A stretch of DNA of 64,000 bases, taken from NCBI GenBank assembly GCA_029964075.1, contig CM057141.1:2790001-2854000 (forward strand), written 5' to 3'. Shown piece after piece: positions 54,201-63,520 of the stretch. The notes below the pieces were generated by a model. It was not told the DNA's origin, ran no database searches, and saw only the letters and a program-made list of their open reading frames with translations. The translations under genes and the position numbers were made by a program. The DNA comes from Patiria pectinifera (taxonomy: Eukaryota; Echinodermata; Asteroidea; Valvatida; Asterinidae). Positions within the stretch are counted from its first letter, which is position 1, and the number at the start of each line of letters is the position of its first letter.

Positions 54201-57200
54201 CGGAAAGCGACAAAGAGCGGGGACATGCCCAAAGGATCTGTGGATGAATCATTCATTTTTGCCGAAGAGTGAATCCTTTTAACCAAATTGCAGTTAATCT
54301 TGACTTTAGCTGGAGTATAGAAGCAGTATACCAAATAGTTGAATGGCTAGCTGGTCTTACTCCAAACTGAAAGGAATTTTTTTTTTTTTTTACAAAAATC
54401 ACTCGGTTAGAGTCACCATCGTTTCTTGTCCGTGGCAGTAACAAGACTGTGAAAGCTTCTCTCACACCATCTGGGTCTGTGCTGAATGCGCAGAATCCTA
54501 ATTGGTTCTGTTTTGTTGGAACAAGCGTCCCTTGTACGTGCCGTACATGGTTGGTTGTTTCATCAACTGAACTGCAAACCACTCTATCTAATGGCCTTGT
54601 ATCAACAAGTACCAAAGTATAATCATCCTGTCCTGTGTTTTATATAGGGTGCAATTCTTTGGATTGAAAGTTGTCGTATGCCTCCCACTTTTGAATTGTG
54701 TTCAATTTATGTACACTACTTGTCATTCGTTACTGTACTGACGCATGATATTGCAACCTTATTATTTTGGGCGTTCGGTGGTGCGTGGCGTTAACGTGTT
54801 TTAAAAATTAACTATGTATTTGTTCTTGTACCAAAAGAATATAATCAAAACAACCTTTGATTATTAACTGGTTGATGATATGATGGAAACTCCAGTCTGC
54901 CTGACCAATCCAGCTTCTTCATCAGGACAGTGATGAGTGAGAGATCTTATAGGCATAAGCATGTCTGGTAACGCCTACCCCTTCCCCCTGAAAAAAGGGG
55001 GGGAAAAACAGGCCTACGTGTACCTTTCAATGCGTGTGAACCAAAATTACTTTTAAAATGTCCAGGAGTTCCTTGGAGGAAGATCCTGCTGGAATACAAG
55101 TGTCAGTCTCTCTAACTTGTATGTACAATTTCAAATGACAGAATATTGGTCATTGGCCCCAATCTCAAATGTTTAGCAATACTGCGGTACACACATTGTC
55201 CATTTCATGTCCAGTTTAATCAATAAGATTATGATATAACAAACTCACCCCCCCTCCCCGGCCCCCGGCCCAGCTGTCAATGCAGTTTTAATTAACTCCA
55301 ACCCCAGTGCAAGCTAGTCGTGTTCTCAATTTTGTTGTTTTGTCGTAACGACCATGTCACGCGGCAGTGTCGCACACGCGCGTGTAAACTAACAAATACG
55401 CGATATGTTGCGCGATTTCGAATTTAGCACGATAAATGCAAACACGCTCATTGATTTGTGCGTATATATTAAAACCTGCGACATCGAGCAACAAAATCGC
55501 GTATGTGTAAATAAAATTCAGAGAACAAGATCAAAAATTGCTTCCAGGTGAATAAGGTCTAAACCAGTGCATTTGAAGGGCAGTAATTCAAACTAAAATA
55601 GTGTACATTTTTTTTAACCTTTATTTGACAGAGAGATCTCGGTAGTAGTGACAAGTCACAACATCAAGCCCGATGATGGAGGATTGGTTATTGTCGGAGC
55701 TAGTCTGCAGGACAAACATCACAAAGAGGCTAACCTTCAGTGAGTGACCACAATACTTTCTATCTGTAATAATACCGGAGTCTTATATAGCGCATGTATC
55801 TACCAACAATTAGGTACTCAAGGCGCTGGAAATTATGTCTATTATTAAAGACAGGTAAATGAAGTCTATGAGAAATATGATACCCATTATGTAGCACCTT
55901 GGTTTACAAAGTGGTGCGGCGCATATTGCAGCCACTGCCAGAAACACCGGGGCAAACCCCTTCTCTTATAGCGATAAGTGTTACTAGGTCCTTTGTCGTG
56001 CATTACACAACACACAGGACCTACGGCTTTACGTCCCATCCGAAGGACGAAGCAATAATGGTAAAGTGCCTTGCTTAAGAGCACAAGCACCATGTTCCCA
56101 CAGTCAGGATTCGAACCCATGAACCACGGCACACGAGTCGAACACCGTAACTATTGGACCACAGCACCCCATCTATACCGGGTGAAATGAATCCTACATG
56201 TTAAATCATACCACTCAAATCTTGGTTTTCTATACGATTCAAGGACCTGGGGATCAGGTTGGCGTTGTGGTACTTTTTCCTCGCCTTCCACCGCTGTGAC
56301 CTGGTGGCTGATGCAGTTTTGCTTTCATGTACCTTCTTCAGATATGAGGAAAGTTTCATGTCTTGGAAATTTGATGAATTCTAGGCACTCGCCTTGCCGC
56401 GACAGCGCACGATTGGATTTCTCTGTAGTTGCTTAAATTCCCAAGTTCAGGAGGAAATTCACAAATTCTCGCCAAAGTTCCTAAGACTAGAATATCATCC
56501 ATACAGAAGACACAATGATTCTTCTTTTCTTGTAGAGTTGATTTGTCTGGTTTCATGATTGTTTTGCGAATTTTCTGGATTTGCTGCCCAGGCAAGACGA
56601 CAGGTATGCAATTGGTGAATAACTCGCTGTCCAATTCTGTATTTGACCTAGGCATGATCATAGACAGAGAGAAAGCCACGCCCACAAGGAGGAGGAAGAA
56701 TGGCAGGGAAATCAGGATGGAGATGAAGAAGACGAAGAAGACAAAGAAGAAAAGGTAAATCTTGCGTGGACATTTTCCTTTGTAGTTCGTTTAAACTTTG
56801 GCAAAGCCATGAAATTGAGTGCACGCAAGCGTTGACACAACGCACACAGGCGCCGTTGCTATGATTTACCAGTTCAGTGCGTGACATCACGTAGCTGCAA
56901 TCGACTGAATGAGAATGTGTCCCGGACGCTCATTTCGAGTACAACTCAAAGCATGATTCGGCAACTTTTGAATTGAAATCGAGATCCTAGAATATTGTTT
57001 TCTCGGAATATACTGCATTCACAGAGCTAAAACTTCATCAGGTTGTTTAGGCATCTGTCTTTACATTTTTAGCACTTTCGTTGCTTCAAACGAAAAAAAA
57101 AGCACAAATGATCTACCCTACCTTTAAAAATCTTAGCTTGTATGGATCTTTCATAGAGTAGTTTGAAATCTGTTTTTATCGTGCAAACTTTTTAATACAG

Positions 57201-60200
57201 GAAACTGGGCCCGTTGTCAACCATTTTTCCACCTTTGCCCTGACTGGACGCAATGGAACAATCCGATGGCATCATCTACCAGGGGACTTTGAGGAACGAA
57301 GAACCAACCAGGAGGTAAGGGCTACACAAAATCAAGCTTGCATCTAGTGGTGGAATTAAAGTCCGGATTTTTTTTATATAAAATACGTGTGGATTTTGTG
57401 CAAAAAGGAACTAGACTATTTTTCCTTCCAGTCTCCTTTTGGTTACGTTGATTTGAATGGGAAAAAAATAACGATGGCCGCAACATGATAATGGTCTTTA
57501 GTCTGAACATTGTAAATAGTGAAAAAGTACTCTTAAAAAAACATACATGTCCTCTTTCCCTATATCTGTAACTAGGATTTATTTTCAGCCCATCATTTCA
57601 AACTTGCCTTACGCAAGGGGTTGAGTCATGCTGGGGAGCAGCTCTGGAGCCATTACAGCCAGGCCATTCTGAACAACCTGGTAAGTACCAATTGCTCACA
57701 GAGAGACAACTCTTTGGGTAACAGACTCTACTCTAGTCATACTTTTTTCAGCAAGCTTTTATGTTTTAGAACGATCTACTACTACTGTGCATTTTAGAAT
57801 ACTAATTTTTTTATTGTTCTAACACGCGGTTGAATGAATATTCAAAATGCGCTGATCAAGGTCAACATGCCGCAGCCTGGCCTCAATTGCCCTCCGATCG
57901 GCGTTTGTTTGCACCTTTGCCTGTTGTTAATTGTCAAAGGGCTTATATTAAAATATTTGACCGATATTTGGCTGATATTTGACCGATTTTTAAAGCAGAA
58001 ATTCACGCTAATTTTCCTCATTAAACTCTCACAGCATTAAACTCTCACAGCGGGAAAGTGGGTTTTGACAAAAGTGTGGCATTTGAAAAACAACAACCAC
58101 ACAAATGAAAACATTTTAAAGAACATCATGAACTTTTTCATCATCCCATAAGACTGCTCTCATTTTTCGAATATTTTGCTAGAAAATATATGCTGTTCCG
58201 ATATTCGGTGGCTAGGGGCCTGGATGCCGATAAAAACATGAAGTAAAATTGTAGCGCATGCAGTTCATACACCGCAATTTTACTTCATGTTTTGTGAAAC
58301 ACCACTCTGCCATGTCTAGGGTATGTGCCTCGCATGCGTAGTGCTGAAAATCTCTTTTTATGGAAATTGGCGTGTTCGTGCGCGATGTAGCGGTGCTTTA
58401 AAACCACCCACGTGACAGGCTCTCGACCAAAAAGGAATTGGTAAACTGTCTCAGGTATTATGAATTGTTACTTTAATAATTCAAATAACAAGAACACCGT
58501 CTAAGATGGCTGCTAATCACAAGGTGTATGGACTGCATGCACTAGTACCCCTCAACAACCCCCTCAAGGGTTACAAAGGAAGAGTTGGGGGAGACCACTG
58601 GCTAGCACACGTACTGTGCATCGTATGTGCACCAATGTGATCTGATACATCGTGCCCTCTGGAGACATGCACACAATAGGGAACAAAAGATTGTATACGT
58701 CTCCACAGGACAATTTCTATAGATGAATACGTCTCCACAAGATTTTCTCGAAATAGATATATGGATTTTACTCAAAAACTAGGAATTTCCAAGGTGGGTT
58801 GATCCGTCGCAAATGGAAGAGTTTTAGAAAAGGGATATTAAGTCCAAATTTTAGCCAAGGAAATTAATTCTGGTTAAAATAAGAGCATTTTGAAACTTCA
58901 CTTTCAAACTCGAAAACTTTACTACACGAGAACAAAGAAATGTCTCCACAAGAATACAAATTTCAGTATGCGTGGTCACAAAGCCCCATCTACTGTTTGT
59001 GTATGGTGTTTCTTTTAGCCCCCGGCATTTAGCCTCTGAAGAAGAATGAATTAAAGTCGCAATGTAAGGCCACATAATATTTTTTTAGATTAGTATATTT
59101 CAGGTCATTCCAGTCAGTAAGCAGTTTGTAGAAGTCCTATTCATTTCATGAGTCCATAGTTTAATGAGACTTTTTTTTCCCCCCAAGCCCCATCGTTGGC
59201 AGAGAGGCAGTGACACCACTGTAACCATAGCACGCGTTGTCAAGGATACAAGAAGCAAACCACAGCTAGACGAACCAGAGGTCACGCCGACACTGGCTAC
59301 ATGTGAGTGGATGTAAGACCGTCGACGTCTGGTGAAACTAATTGTTGCGGACATTTTTTTTCCAACCTAACCCTTATATAAAAGTGCTGAAATGTGGCAT
59401 ATATATGGGTCGACCGTCGCCTTAACATGATTGGACGCATGAGAAGTTTTGGATTTGTGTTGCAGTTTCATTTTTACGCGGTCACCGTGCAATACTAGAC
59501 AGGGTAACATTCATCTTTGATGAAATACGCACAGGGTGACACACAGGCACTGCAAACGTAAAAATTATGAACAAAATTTTAGGTGTGAAAGATTTTCTTA
59601 TGTATCTCAAGATTTGGGGGGGGGGGAACTATTGAAATTGTGGGAAAATAAAGATTGCGGGGTGTTAAGTCACAGGGCATAGGCATGTGTCAAGTTTCAA
59701 TGATTTCACACAAGTTTTGAGCAATTTCTCTGCAGACTTTTCCCAGCTTTTAGATTTTTATATCCTGGACACCCTTGTAGCACAGACAGAGTCCATATAC
59801 GGGCTGGACTCATTACTAGATGGAAGACTAGTGCCCGTTAAAGGTTTGAGGTTCATATCAAGACCATTTTCACCTGTTGAAATCGATTCCGGTTTCTTTC
59901 CCGTGTTTTCCTAGTGATTGGTTTAGATGGAGACCACATGGCTGGCTATAACTTTGGTGGTCTTAGACCACACAGCTCCACGGAACATGTCAAGAACCCC
60001 AATGCTGTCGTCATACATATGCATCAGGTAAGATGTCCGAATTCTCAAAGCGTTTTGTCCCATCTAAGACAATGATGCACAATCCGAATCCAAGAATAGC
60101 ATGAGACAAGCAGAGGTATGAGACAAAACCTGACACTTTTATTCAAGGACCAATGTGATCCGTAAATGCTAAGAGGGCTGCAGTGCCAAACTCTATTAAC

Positions 60201-62977
60201 CTTAAAAGGGCCGGGGGGGAGGGGGGGTGGATTCCCCTCAACTTTTTCCGCAATAGCTTTCAAAAAAATTTTTTCGCGCCCCGAGCTGCTATGACTTTTT
60301 AGCCACGAGGCTTTCTCATCTTTTGATACCGAAAACATAAGAATCGGACCACGGGTTGCCGCGCAGCTTACGCCGTGAAAACTTAATTTTCCCATATACG
60401 TTGTGTACACAGACCAGAATTACCATTCGTACATATGAATAATTAATTAGCCATAATTCCAAAACCCTTTGACCTATAGTCATGAAATTTCTTGGGTATG
60501 TTCATGATGAGTTGTTCTATGCATGTACCGAGTTTCAAAAATTTTCGTCACTCGATGCCCCCCCCCCCCCCGGCCCTTTTAGGGTTAACCCGGCCCTTTT
60601 AGGGTTAATATGACTATGGCAATAGGAACCATTAGAAATGGTACGCTTACGGAATAGAATGTAACGACTGAGAATATTTCTATTCCCCCTGGACGGGATG
60701 CTAGTCCATCGCAGGTCACTCCCCAGCTAATGCTGGTACCCATTTATACTCCTGGGTGGAGAGAGGCAAGTGGGGGTGAAGTTGCTTGCCCAAGGACACA
60801 ACATATGACCAGCAGCTGGATGCGAACCCGTTAAATTGACTTGTGCAAAATTCGCACATAAAAGGTTGTGCCTCTGTAATATGTACTTAGTAGGCAAACA
60901 ATTTATTTTCAAGATTTGTTTTGGACTAAAATGTGTTTAATTCATCATCTGTCATTCCTCTCCTAAATTTCTTCAGGGTGTTGAAGTACTAGATCTGGCC
61001 ACAGGAAGACCGATAACCAGACTAAAACTGACATCCAGCGGTGCGGTGACGTATGCAGATGTGAATGGCAACGGCATTGTGGATCAGATTCAAGGTACAT
61101 AAGGATGGGAATCAACGTTTAATTTGGTAAATGTTTAGCAAAAGTTTCACAGTCCTTTGCCTGTTCCAGTATGGGAGAAGCAATGAGTGACAAAGGGTGG
61201 CATGGGTGGCTTGTGCGTAAAGCGCTCGCCTCTCACCAAGGTGACCACGGTTCGAATCCTGGCCGCAGATCGCCTGTGAGTAGAGTTGTGCGTTGCTTCT
61301 CTCCTGTGCCACGAGGGTTTTTCTCCGGGCCCTCCGGTTTTCCTCCCTCCGGAAAAATCAAACACTTTCGAACTCAGGCTGTGCTCCGTGGTCATATATG
61401 GGTCGATGTGGCCGGCAGCCATAGGCGCCTTTACGTGCCAGCGGCCTGTCCGCGTTGTAGGCGCGTCCTTCGCAATTCAGCATACCAGCTGTGAGTAAGG
61501 ATGATTAGCCTCCTAAATTATTATTACAAAGTGCCTTGCCCAAGGCCACACGCACTATAACCCCAGGCTGGACTCGAACCCACAACCTGCAGACTTGCCC
61601 GCAGACCACAAATTCAATGCTCCAGACCACTTGGTATCACTTGATTGCTTCTCAGTTCACAATATATTTTGAAAATTTTCTTATTTTTTTCCCCAGCTCA
61701 TTTTACGGCAGATGACAACCACATAGACAACTGCATGGCCATTGTCAGATCTGGCATCCCGCCCCAAACACTGCTATTCAATGGATCAATATGTGCAGGA
61801 AACTCACTCATGGATTCATGGTCAGGTACTAAAGACTGAACTTTAATTGTAGTTGGTAATTATGTACATAACAAAAATATTGACTCAAGTAAACATTTAT
61901 TTTTCAAAAAACTTCTTGGTCGTTAAATATTTAAATGGCTGATCTTAAACCTTCCTGCCTCACTACAAATTCCAACAGAGCAATTCATCATTAATTGGCT
62001 GGTTTGTGATTTTGAGCAGACACACCTATATGTTTTGTCATCAGTGCTCGTGTTTGGAAGCAAGGCGCAGATCATGGAGAATTTGAAGCTGGCTGTAGCC
62101 CCAGTCACTGTCCCAAGGTATGTCGTTAAATTTCACGTTTTCTCTGGTGGGACTAGAACCCAAGGCCTCCTGCATACTAGTGCAGATGTCTTCATTGCTC
62201 GACCAATGAACTTGCTGAGGTTGGCTGGCCGGATCCAATCTGATCTAACAGTGAAAACTTGCAAGCAATGTCTTGTATTATAAAATAAAAATGAATAGGA
62301 CTGCTACAACTGCTTACTGACTGGATTGACCTGAAATATACAAATCAAAAAAATTAAGGCGGCCTGACGTTGCGAACTGAACAACTTCTTCTTCAGAGGC
62401 AAAAAATAAACAAAATAGAATGGACAGTACTAAATTTGCAGTGCTTATGAAATAACGTCGGTGAAGGGTAAAACCCAATTTTAAATTTATATCTCCATGA
62501 CAGAAAATGTTATCACACTGGATGTGCCCAGATTTTACTGGTATAACCGGGGGGGGGGGTCTGTAGGTTAATATGCCACAGTAAGTATTGTCCGATAGTG
62601 TCCAAGATCGTGTGCTTTGGAGTGCGCCCCCTTAAGTAGGATGGGGTCCACCCCCCCCTTTTTTTTGATTGACCTGAAAAAGTCGTGGCTAACTTCCAGC
62701 ACGGAAGAATGTTTGGTTGTTAGCTCCAACCCCCCTCCCCCCCAAAAGAAAATATTGTAACAAATGATGGAAGTCTTATCAACTGTAAATATGAATTAAA
62801 AATGACTGAACGGAGGATACTCGATTTGATTACAGTGTTGCCAAGCAGTCTGGTGTTATCAACCACTTGTTGGGCGGCAGTATGTTCAGGAAGACTCTCG
62901 GAGGTTTGGACAGTGTCTTCTTAGTCAGTAATGGTAGAGTCACCAGCTATGGACCTAAGGGACACTTCAACTGGAAG
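38771..62977 (+). CDS. FG-GAP-repeat single-pass membrane protein, 14 exons seen, 3' end outside window
   Basis: Exons: 38771-38955, 48551-48594, 49217-49416, 51329-51438, 55632-55739, 56652-56754, 57201-57314, 57576-57680, 59188-59302, 59915-60027, 60977-61094, 61697-61825, 62045-62117, 62836-62977. Every junction keeps phase, giving 553 codons with no stop. The N-terminus has a signal-anchor-like segment (VSLFALCCVATYLL, about residues 16-29). FG-GAP/beta-propeller-type blades follow: PVIADVESDGLNELLVAT, VVVTADWTVLCFDHNLNLVW, GGLVIVGA, VVNHFSTFALTGRNGTIRW, VEVLDLATGRPI, and YADVNGNGIVDQIQ with a Ca-loop-like DVNGNG. The order and spacing match plant FG-GAP repeat proteins of the At3g51050 type, as remembered, including the AxxSGxPxxxLFNxSIC block. 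Molecular function is unknown; a lumenal or extracellular propeller anchored to a membrane is inferred. An acidic stretch in exon 6 is lineage-specific. The exon 6 acceptor is the least certain; exon 8 uses the TAG at 57,573-57,575 because the nearer CAG breaks frame. Confidence 0.88.
41322..41455. mobile_element. 134-bp MITE with telomere-like CCCTAA core, 8-bp TSD
   Basis: TIRs GGTTACACCTCTATGTTCC and the inverse of GGTGACTGCTCTATGTTCC continue into GACACC. The centre contains CCTAACCCTAACCCTAACC. AAATAATC is duplicated on both sides (41314-41321, 41456-41463). Confidence 0.7.
41720..41941. mobile_element. TCCGACGCCTCATAAG MITE, copy 1 (222 bp)
   Basis: Both arms consist of tandem TCCGACGCCTCATAAG / TAGG units in opposite orientation, ending GGGACCG... 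and ...GAGCGGACCCC. The flanks GTTAAGGCG and GTTGAGGCC are an aged 9-bp TSD. The equivalent site in the next monomer (43070-43078) has a single GTAGAGGCC. Confidence 0.75.
42168..42221. repeat. (TCA)n microsatellite
   Basis: About 15 TCA units with two interruptions. Confidence 0.9.
43238..43415. repeat. G-run and GAGAGG purine tract
   Basis: A long G homopolymer and GGGGGAGAGAGAGG repeats; a purine strand of this kind can form G-quadruplex or triplex structures. Same position class as the other monomers' G-rich tracts. Confidence 0.8.
43917..44042. mobile_element. Palindromic element with (TTAGGG)n core
   Basis: GATGTTCCCCAATACCAATG on the left is mirrored by GGGGAACAT/CGGAATTGGGGAACAT on the right, with four TTAGGG units between. 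It resembles the 41.3 kb element in design (GTTCC-rich arms, telomere-like core) and lies at a similar place in its monomer. Confidence 0.55.
44735..44750 (-). terminator. Histone mRNA 3' stem-loop
   Basis: The minus strand reads GGCTCTTTTCAGAGCC, a 6-bp stem with a 4-nt loop that exactly matches the animal replication-dependent histone 3'-end consensus bound by SLBP. A purine-rich CAAAAGAGAT about 15 nt downstream could be the U7 histone downstream element. Confidence 0.85.
45158..45512. mobile_element. TCCGACGCCTCATAAG MITE, copy 2 (355 bp) in the H1 pseudogene
   Basis: Same arms as copy 1, starting GGGCCGTATCATAAG and ending GAGCGGACCCC. A perfect 9-bp TSD, ATCCGAGTG, flanks it (45149-45157, 45513-45521). 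A 9-bp TSD with long TIRs points to a Mutator-like (MULE) source; no transposase is present. Confidence 0.8.
45545..48550. other. Right part of FG-GAP intron 1
   Basis: Apart from MITE copy 3, no exon is supported. A minus ORF of 68 codons at 47085-47291 has no known domain. Otherwise AT-rich with short ORFs only. Confidence 0.5.
46022..46215. mobile_element. Decayed TCCGACGCCTCATAAG MITE, copy 3
   Basis: Begins GGGCTCCGCTAAGCCTCAT and carries degraded TCCGACGCCTAATAA and TCGGACTTCCGAGGCG words, ending near GGCGGGGGTCC. Too decayed to read a TSD. Confidence 0.55.
49457..49833. repeat. Foldback element with long arms, directly after FG-GAP exon 3
   Basis: Left arm: GAGGCTACTTTCAAAACAG, then TATACTTTCATGTGAGAA, then GACAAAGTCTTTAAGA, then GTGGCCAAC. 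The right arm carries the same blocks inverted, ending CTGTTTCGAAAGTAGCGTC. It starts only about 40 bp after the exon 3 donor. Confidence 0.7.
50329..50645. repeat. MITE-like element, CCAAGTTCG ends
   Basis: CCAAGTTCGGGCAAGGACCA at the left is mirrored by AGTCCTTGCGCGAACTTGG at the right. Internal TAGTCGACTA and GGTTAACTATAG words are partly palindromic. About 317 bp. Confidence 0.65.
50735..51184. mobile_element. Complete 450-bp foldback element, TACAGGGTGA ends, 8-bp TSD
   Basis: The element starts TACAGGGTGAGTA and ends TCACCCTGTA, with the arms complementary over most of their length and a short centre. Direct 8-bp copies of CAATGTAA flank it (50727-50734 and 51185-51192). An 8-bp TSD with CAGGG-like ends recalls hAT elements; there is no transposase, so it is non-autonomous. 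It lies in intron 3 of the FG-GAP gene. Confidence 0.75.
51990..52616 (+). mobile_element. Possible solo LTR
   Basis: A TG...CA-bounded candidate (TGTTATAGCG to CCCCAACA) with a TATATAAG promoter-like box at about 52,386 and AATAAA at about 52,548, in the usual U3-R order. No convincing TSD and no internal retroviral genes nearby. Confidence 0.3.
52690..53295 (-). mobile_element. Decayed CR1/Jockey-like LINE, C-terminal RT region
   Basis: The minus strand reads YPYLGLTLS, SRANRILGLIRHNLS, AYLTLVRPHLEYCCV, RIENIQRQAARFVL, LQELHWALIEER and SSLLMYKIRHHL, the conserved tail of CR1/Jockey-type reverse transcriptases. At least three in-frame stops and a frameshift show it is dead. It ends about 25 bp from the GPCR stop codon, on the same strand. 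Confidence 0.8.
53321..54334 (-). CDS. Intronless orphan rhodopsin-class (class A) GPCR, 337 aa
   Basis: Seven hydrophobic segments with class A landmarks: N60 in TM1 (AGN), LAVAD88 in TM2, C114 at the top of TM3 with C193 in extracellular loop 2 as the likely disulfide, E138-R139-Y140 at the end of TM3, P214 in TM5, CYTP (265-268) in TM6, and a TM7 ending N302-V-F-I-Y306 followed by a basic helix 8 and a CC pair that could be palmitoylated. Position 3.32 is Thr, not Asp, so a biogenic-amine receptor is unlikely. TM7 lacks the usual Pro (NVFIY for NPxxY), TM6 has Tyr for Trp, and TM4 lacks Trp. Translation could instead start at M27, which precedes an N-D-S glycosylation sequon. It lies antisense within intron 4 of the FG-GAP gene. 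The ligand is unknown. The reading frame is intact, so it is probably functional; an origin by retroposition is possible. Confidence 0.9.
   Translation of the reverse strand: MVYCFYTPAKVKINCNLVKRIHSSAKMNDSSTDPLGMSPLFVAFRTCFISFLGLLIIAGNILSIVVTRRVPDLADSTKTLMTTLAVADLTVGCLTPFSVVASALTCWPFGEVACKAFSHMTTLVMSLSEFSLICLNVERYIAVTRPYKFPIWCTRRRIIVSLVLATIALLCLHITFSTILGVPVKYFEAAAICFHANPSAGMNIFLLLICDVIPMFIMLCIYYRIIKISREHEKRINQNDPNKNNIQDNKALKTFVVVTLAFAVCYTPLLIERTVESYTNTELPSWLQFVVLWLYLTNSICNVFIYCLFNRTYRDRAKQILKKRVLCCSRPIEPVNI
55870..56165 (-). repeat. tRNA-derived SINE
   Basis: On the minus strand: GGTGCTGTGGTCCAATAGTT (box A side), then GGGTTCGAATCCTGAC (box B). A conserved body follows with AAGCAAGGCACTTTACC and CCTTCGGATGGGACGTAAAG, typical of invertebrate SINE bodies. 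Confidence 0.65.
56770..57120. repeat. Interspersed repeat family A, copy 2 (intron of the FG-GAP gene)
   Basis: Same order of blocks as at 15.7 kb, extending further to TTTTCTCGGAATATACTG...AAACTTCATCAGGTTG, which copy 3 also has in inverse orientation. Confidence 0.65.
58195..58310. repeat. Small hairpin repeat
   Basis: AAAACATGAAGTAAAATTG and its exact inverse CAATTTTACTTCATGTTTT lie about 35 bp apart. Confidence 0.6.
60196..60608. mobile_element. TTAA-bounded MITE, TIR CCCTAAAAGGGCCGG
   Basis: TTAACCTTAAAAGGGCCGGG at the left and CCCGGCCCTTTTAGGGTTAA at the right. The right terminus is present twice in tandem (ends at 60588 and 60608). TTAA targets suggest piggyBac or Kolobok transposases as the source. 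In intron 10 of the FG-GAP gene. Confidence 0.6.
60715..60850 (-). repeat. SINE-related fragment
   Basis: Minus strand has a box B-like GGGTTCGCATCC and a downstream CTTGGGCAAGCAACTTC body like that of other SINEs here. Confidence 0.4.
61185..61500 (+). repeat. tRNA-derived SINE
   Basis: GGGTGGCTTGTGCGTAAAGC (box A) and GGTTCGAATCCTGGCC (box B) are followed by a body with TTTTCTCCGGGCCCTCCGG. In FG-GAP intron 11. Confidence 0.7.
61525..61640 (-). repeat. SINE-related fragment
   Basis: Minus strand: TGGTCTGGAGCATTGAATTT then GTGGGTTCGAGTCCAGCC (box B) and GTGTGGCCTTGGGCAAGGC. Head-to-head with the SINE at 61.2 kb. Confidence 0.5.
62130..62235 (-). repeat. tRNA-like SINE fragment
   Basis: Minus strand: TTCATTGGTCGAGCAATGAA and GCCTTGGGTTCTAGTCCCACC; same family as 25.9 kb. 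It begins about 15 bp after the exon 13 donor. Confidence 0.5.
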
Positions 62978-63054
62978 GTATGAGAAGCCTACAGGCATGT
63001 CGGCGATTTGTAACTAGGATTACCAGCCTTGTATTCGAGTCACCAAACATCGGG

Positions 63055-63150
63055 TCCAAGCCCGAGTCACCTCTCCCGAGTCTGAGTCCCGAGTCATGCA
63101 GGTCGAGTCATGAGTCCGAGTTCCAAAGGTCAAGTCCGAGTCACAAGTCA
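63055..63150. repeat. Degenerate GAGTC(C/A) tandem repeat
   Basis: GAGTCAC, GAGTCCC, GAGTCAT and GAGTCCGAG words in direct tandem over about 95 bp. Confidence 0.6.
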
Positions 63151-63164
63151 CCTTTAAAGATATA

Positions 63165-63520
63165 GTCCATCATTTTTTATTTGTGCATTTTGTTCGTTTG
63201 TAGCAACAAAAGTGCTCAAAATCTAAAGAAGGGTACTGAACAACTAACCTGATGAAGTTTCAGCACAGCTTCAGCTGTATATTCCGAGGAAAAAAGCATT
63301 CTTGGATCTCAATTTCAAATCAAAAGTTGCTGAATCATGTTTTGAATTGGGCCTGATTTCAGTGTCCGAGACACGCTCTCACTGAGCCGATTGCAGCTAC
63401 GCGATGTCGTGCACTAATCCGACAAATTATAGCAACCACGCGTGCGTGTGCGTCGTGCCAATGCTTGCACGCGCTTCGCCCAATAACAAAACAAACTTCT
63501 AATTTAAATTTCCTACTGTG
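63165..63520. repeat. Interspersed repeat family A, copy 3 (inverted)
   Basis: Reverse orientation of copies 1 and 2: CCTGATGAAGTTTCAGC, TGTATATTCCGAGGAAAAAA, GTGTCCGAGACACG, then GATTGCAGCTACGCGATGTC. Confidence 0.65.
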
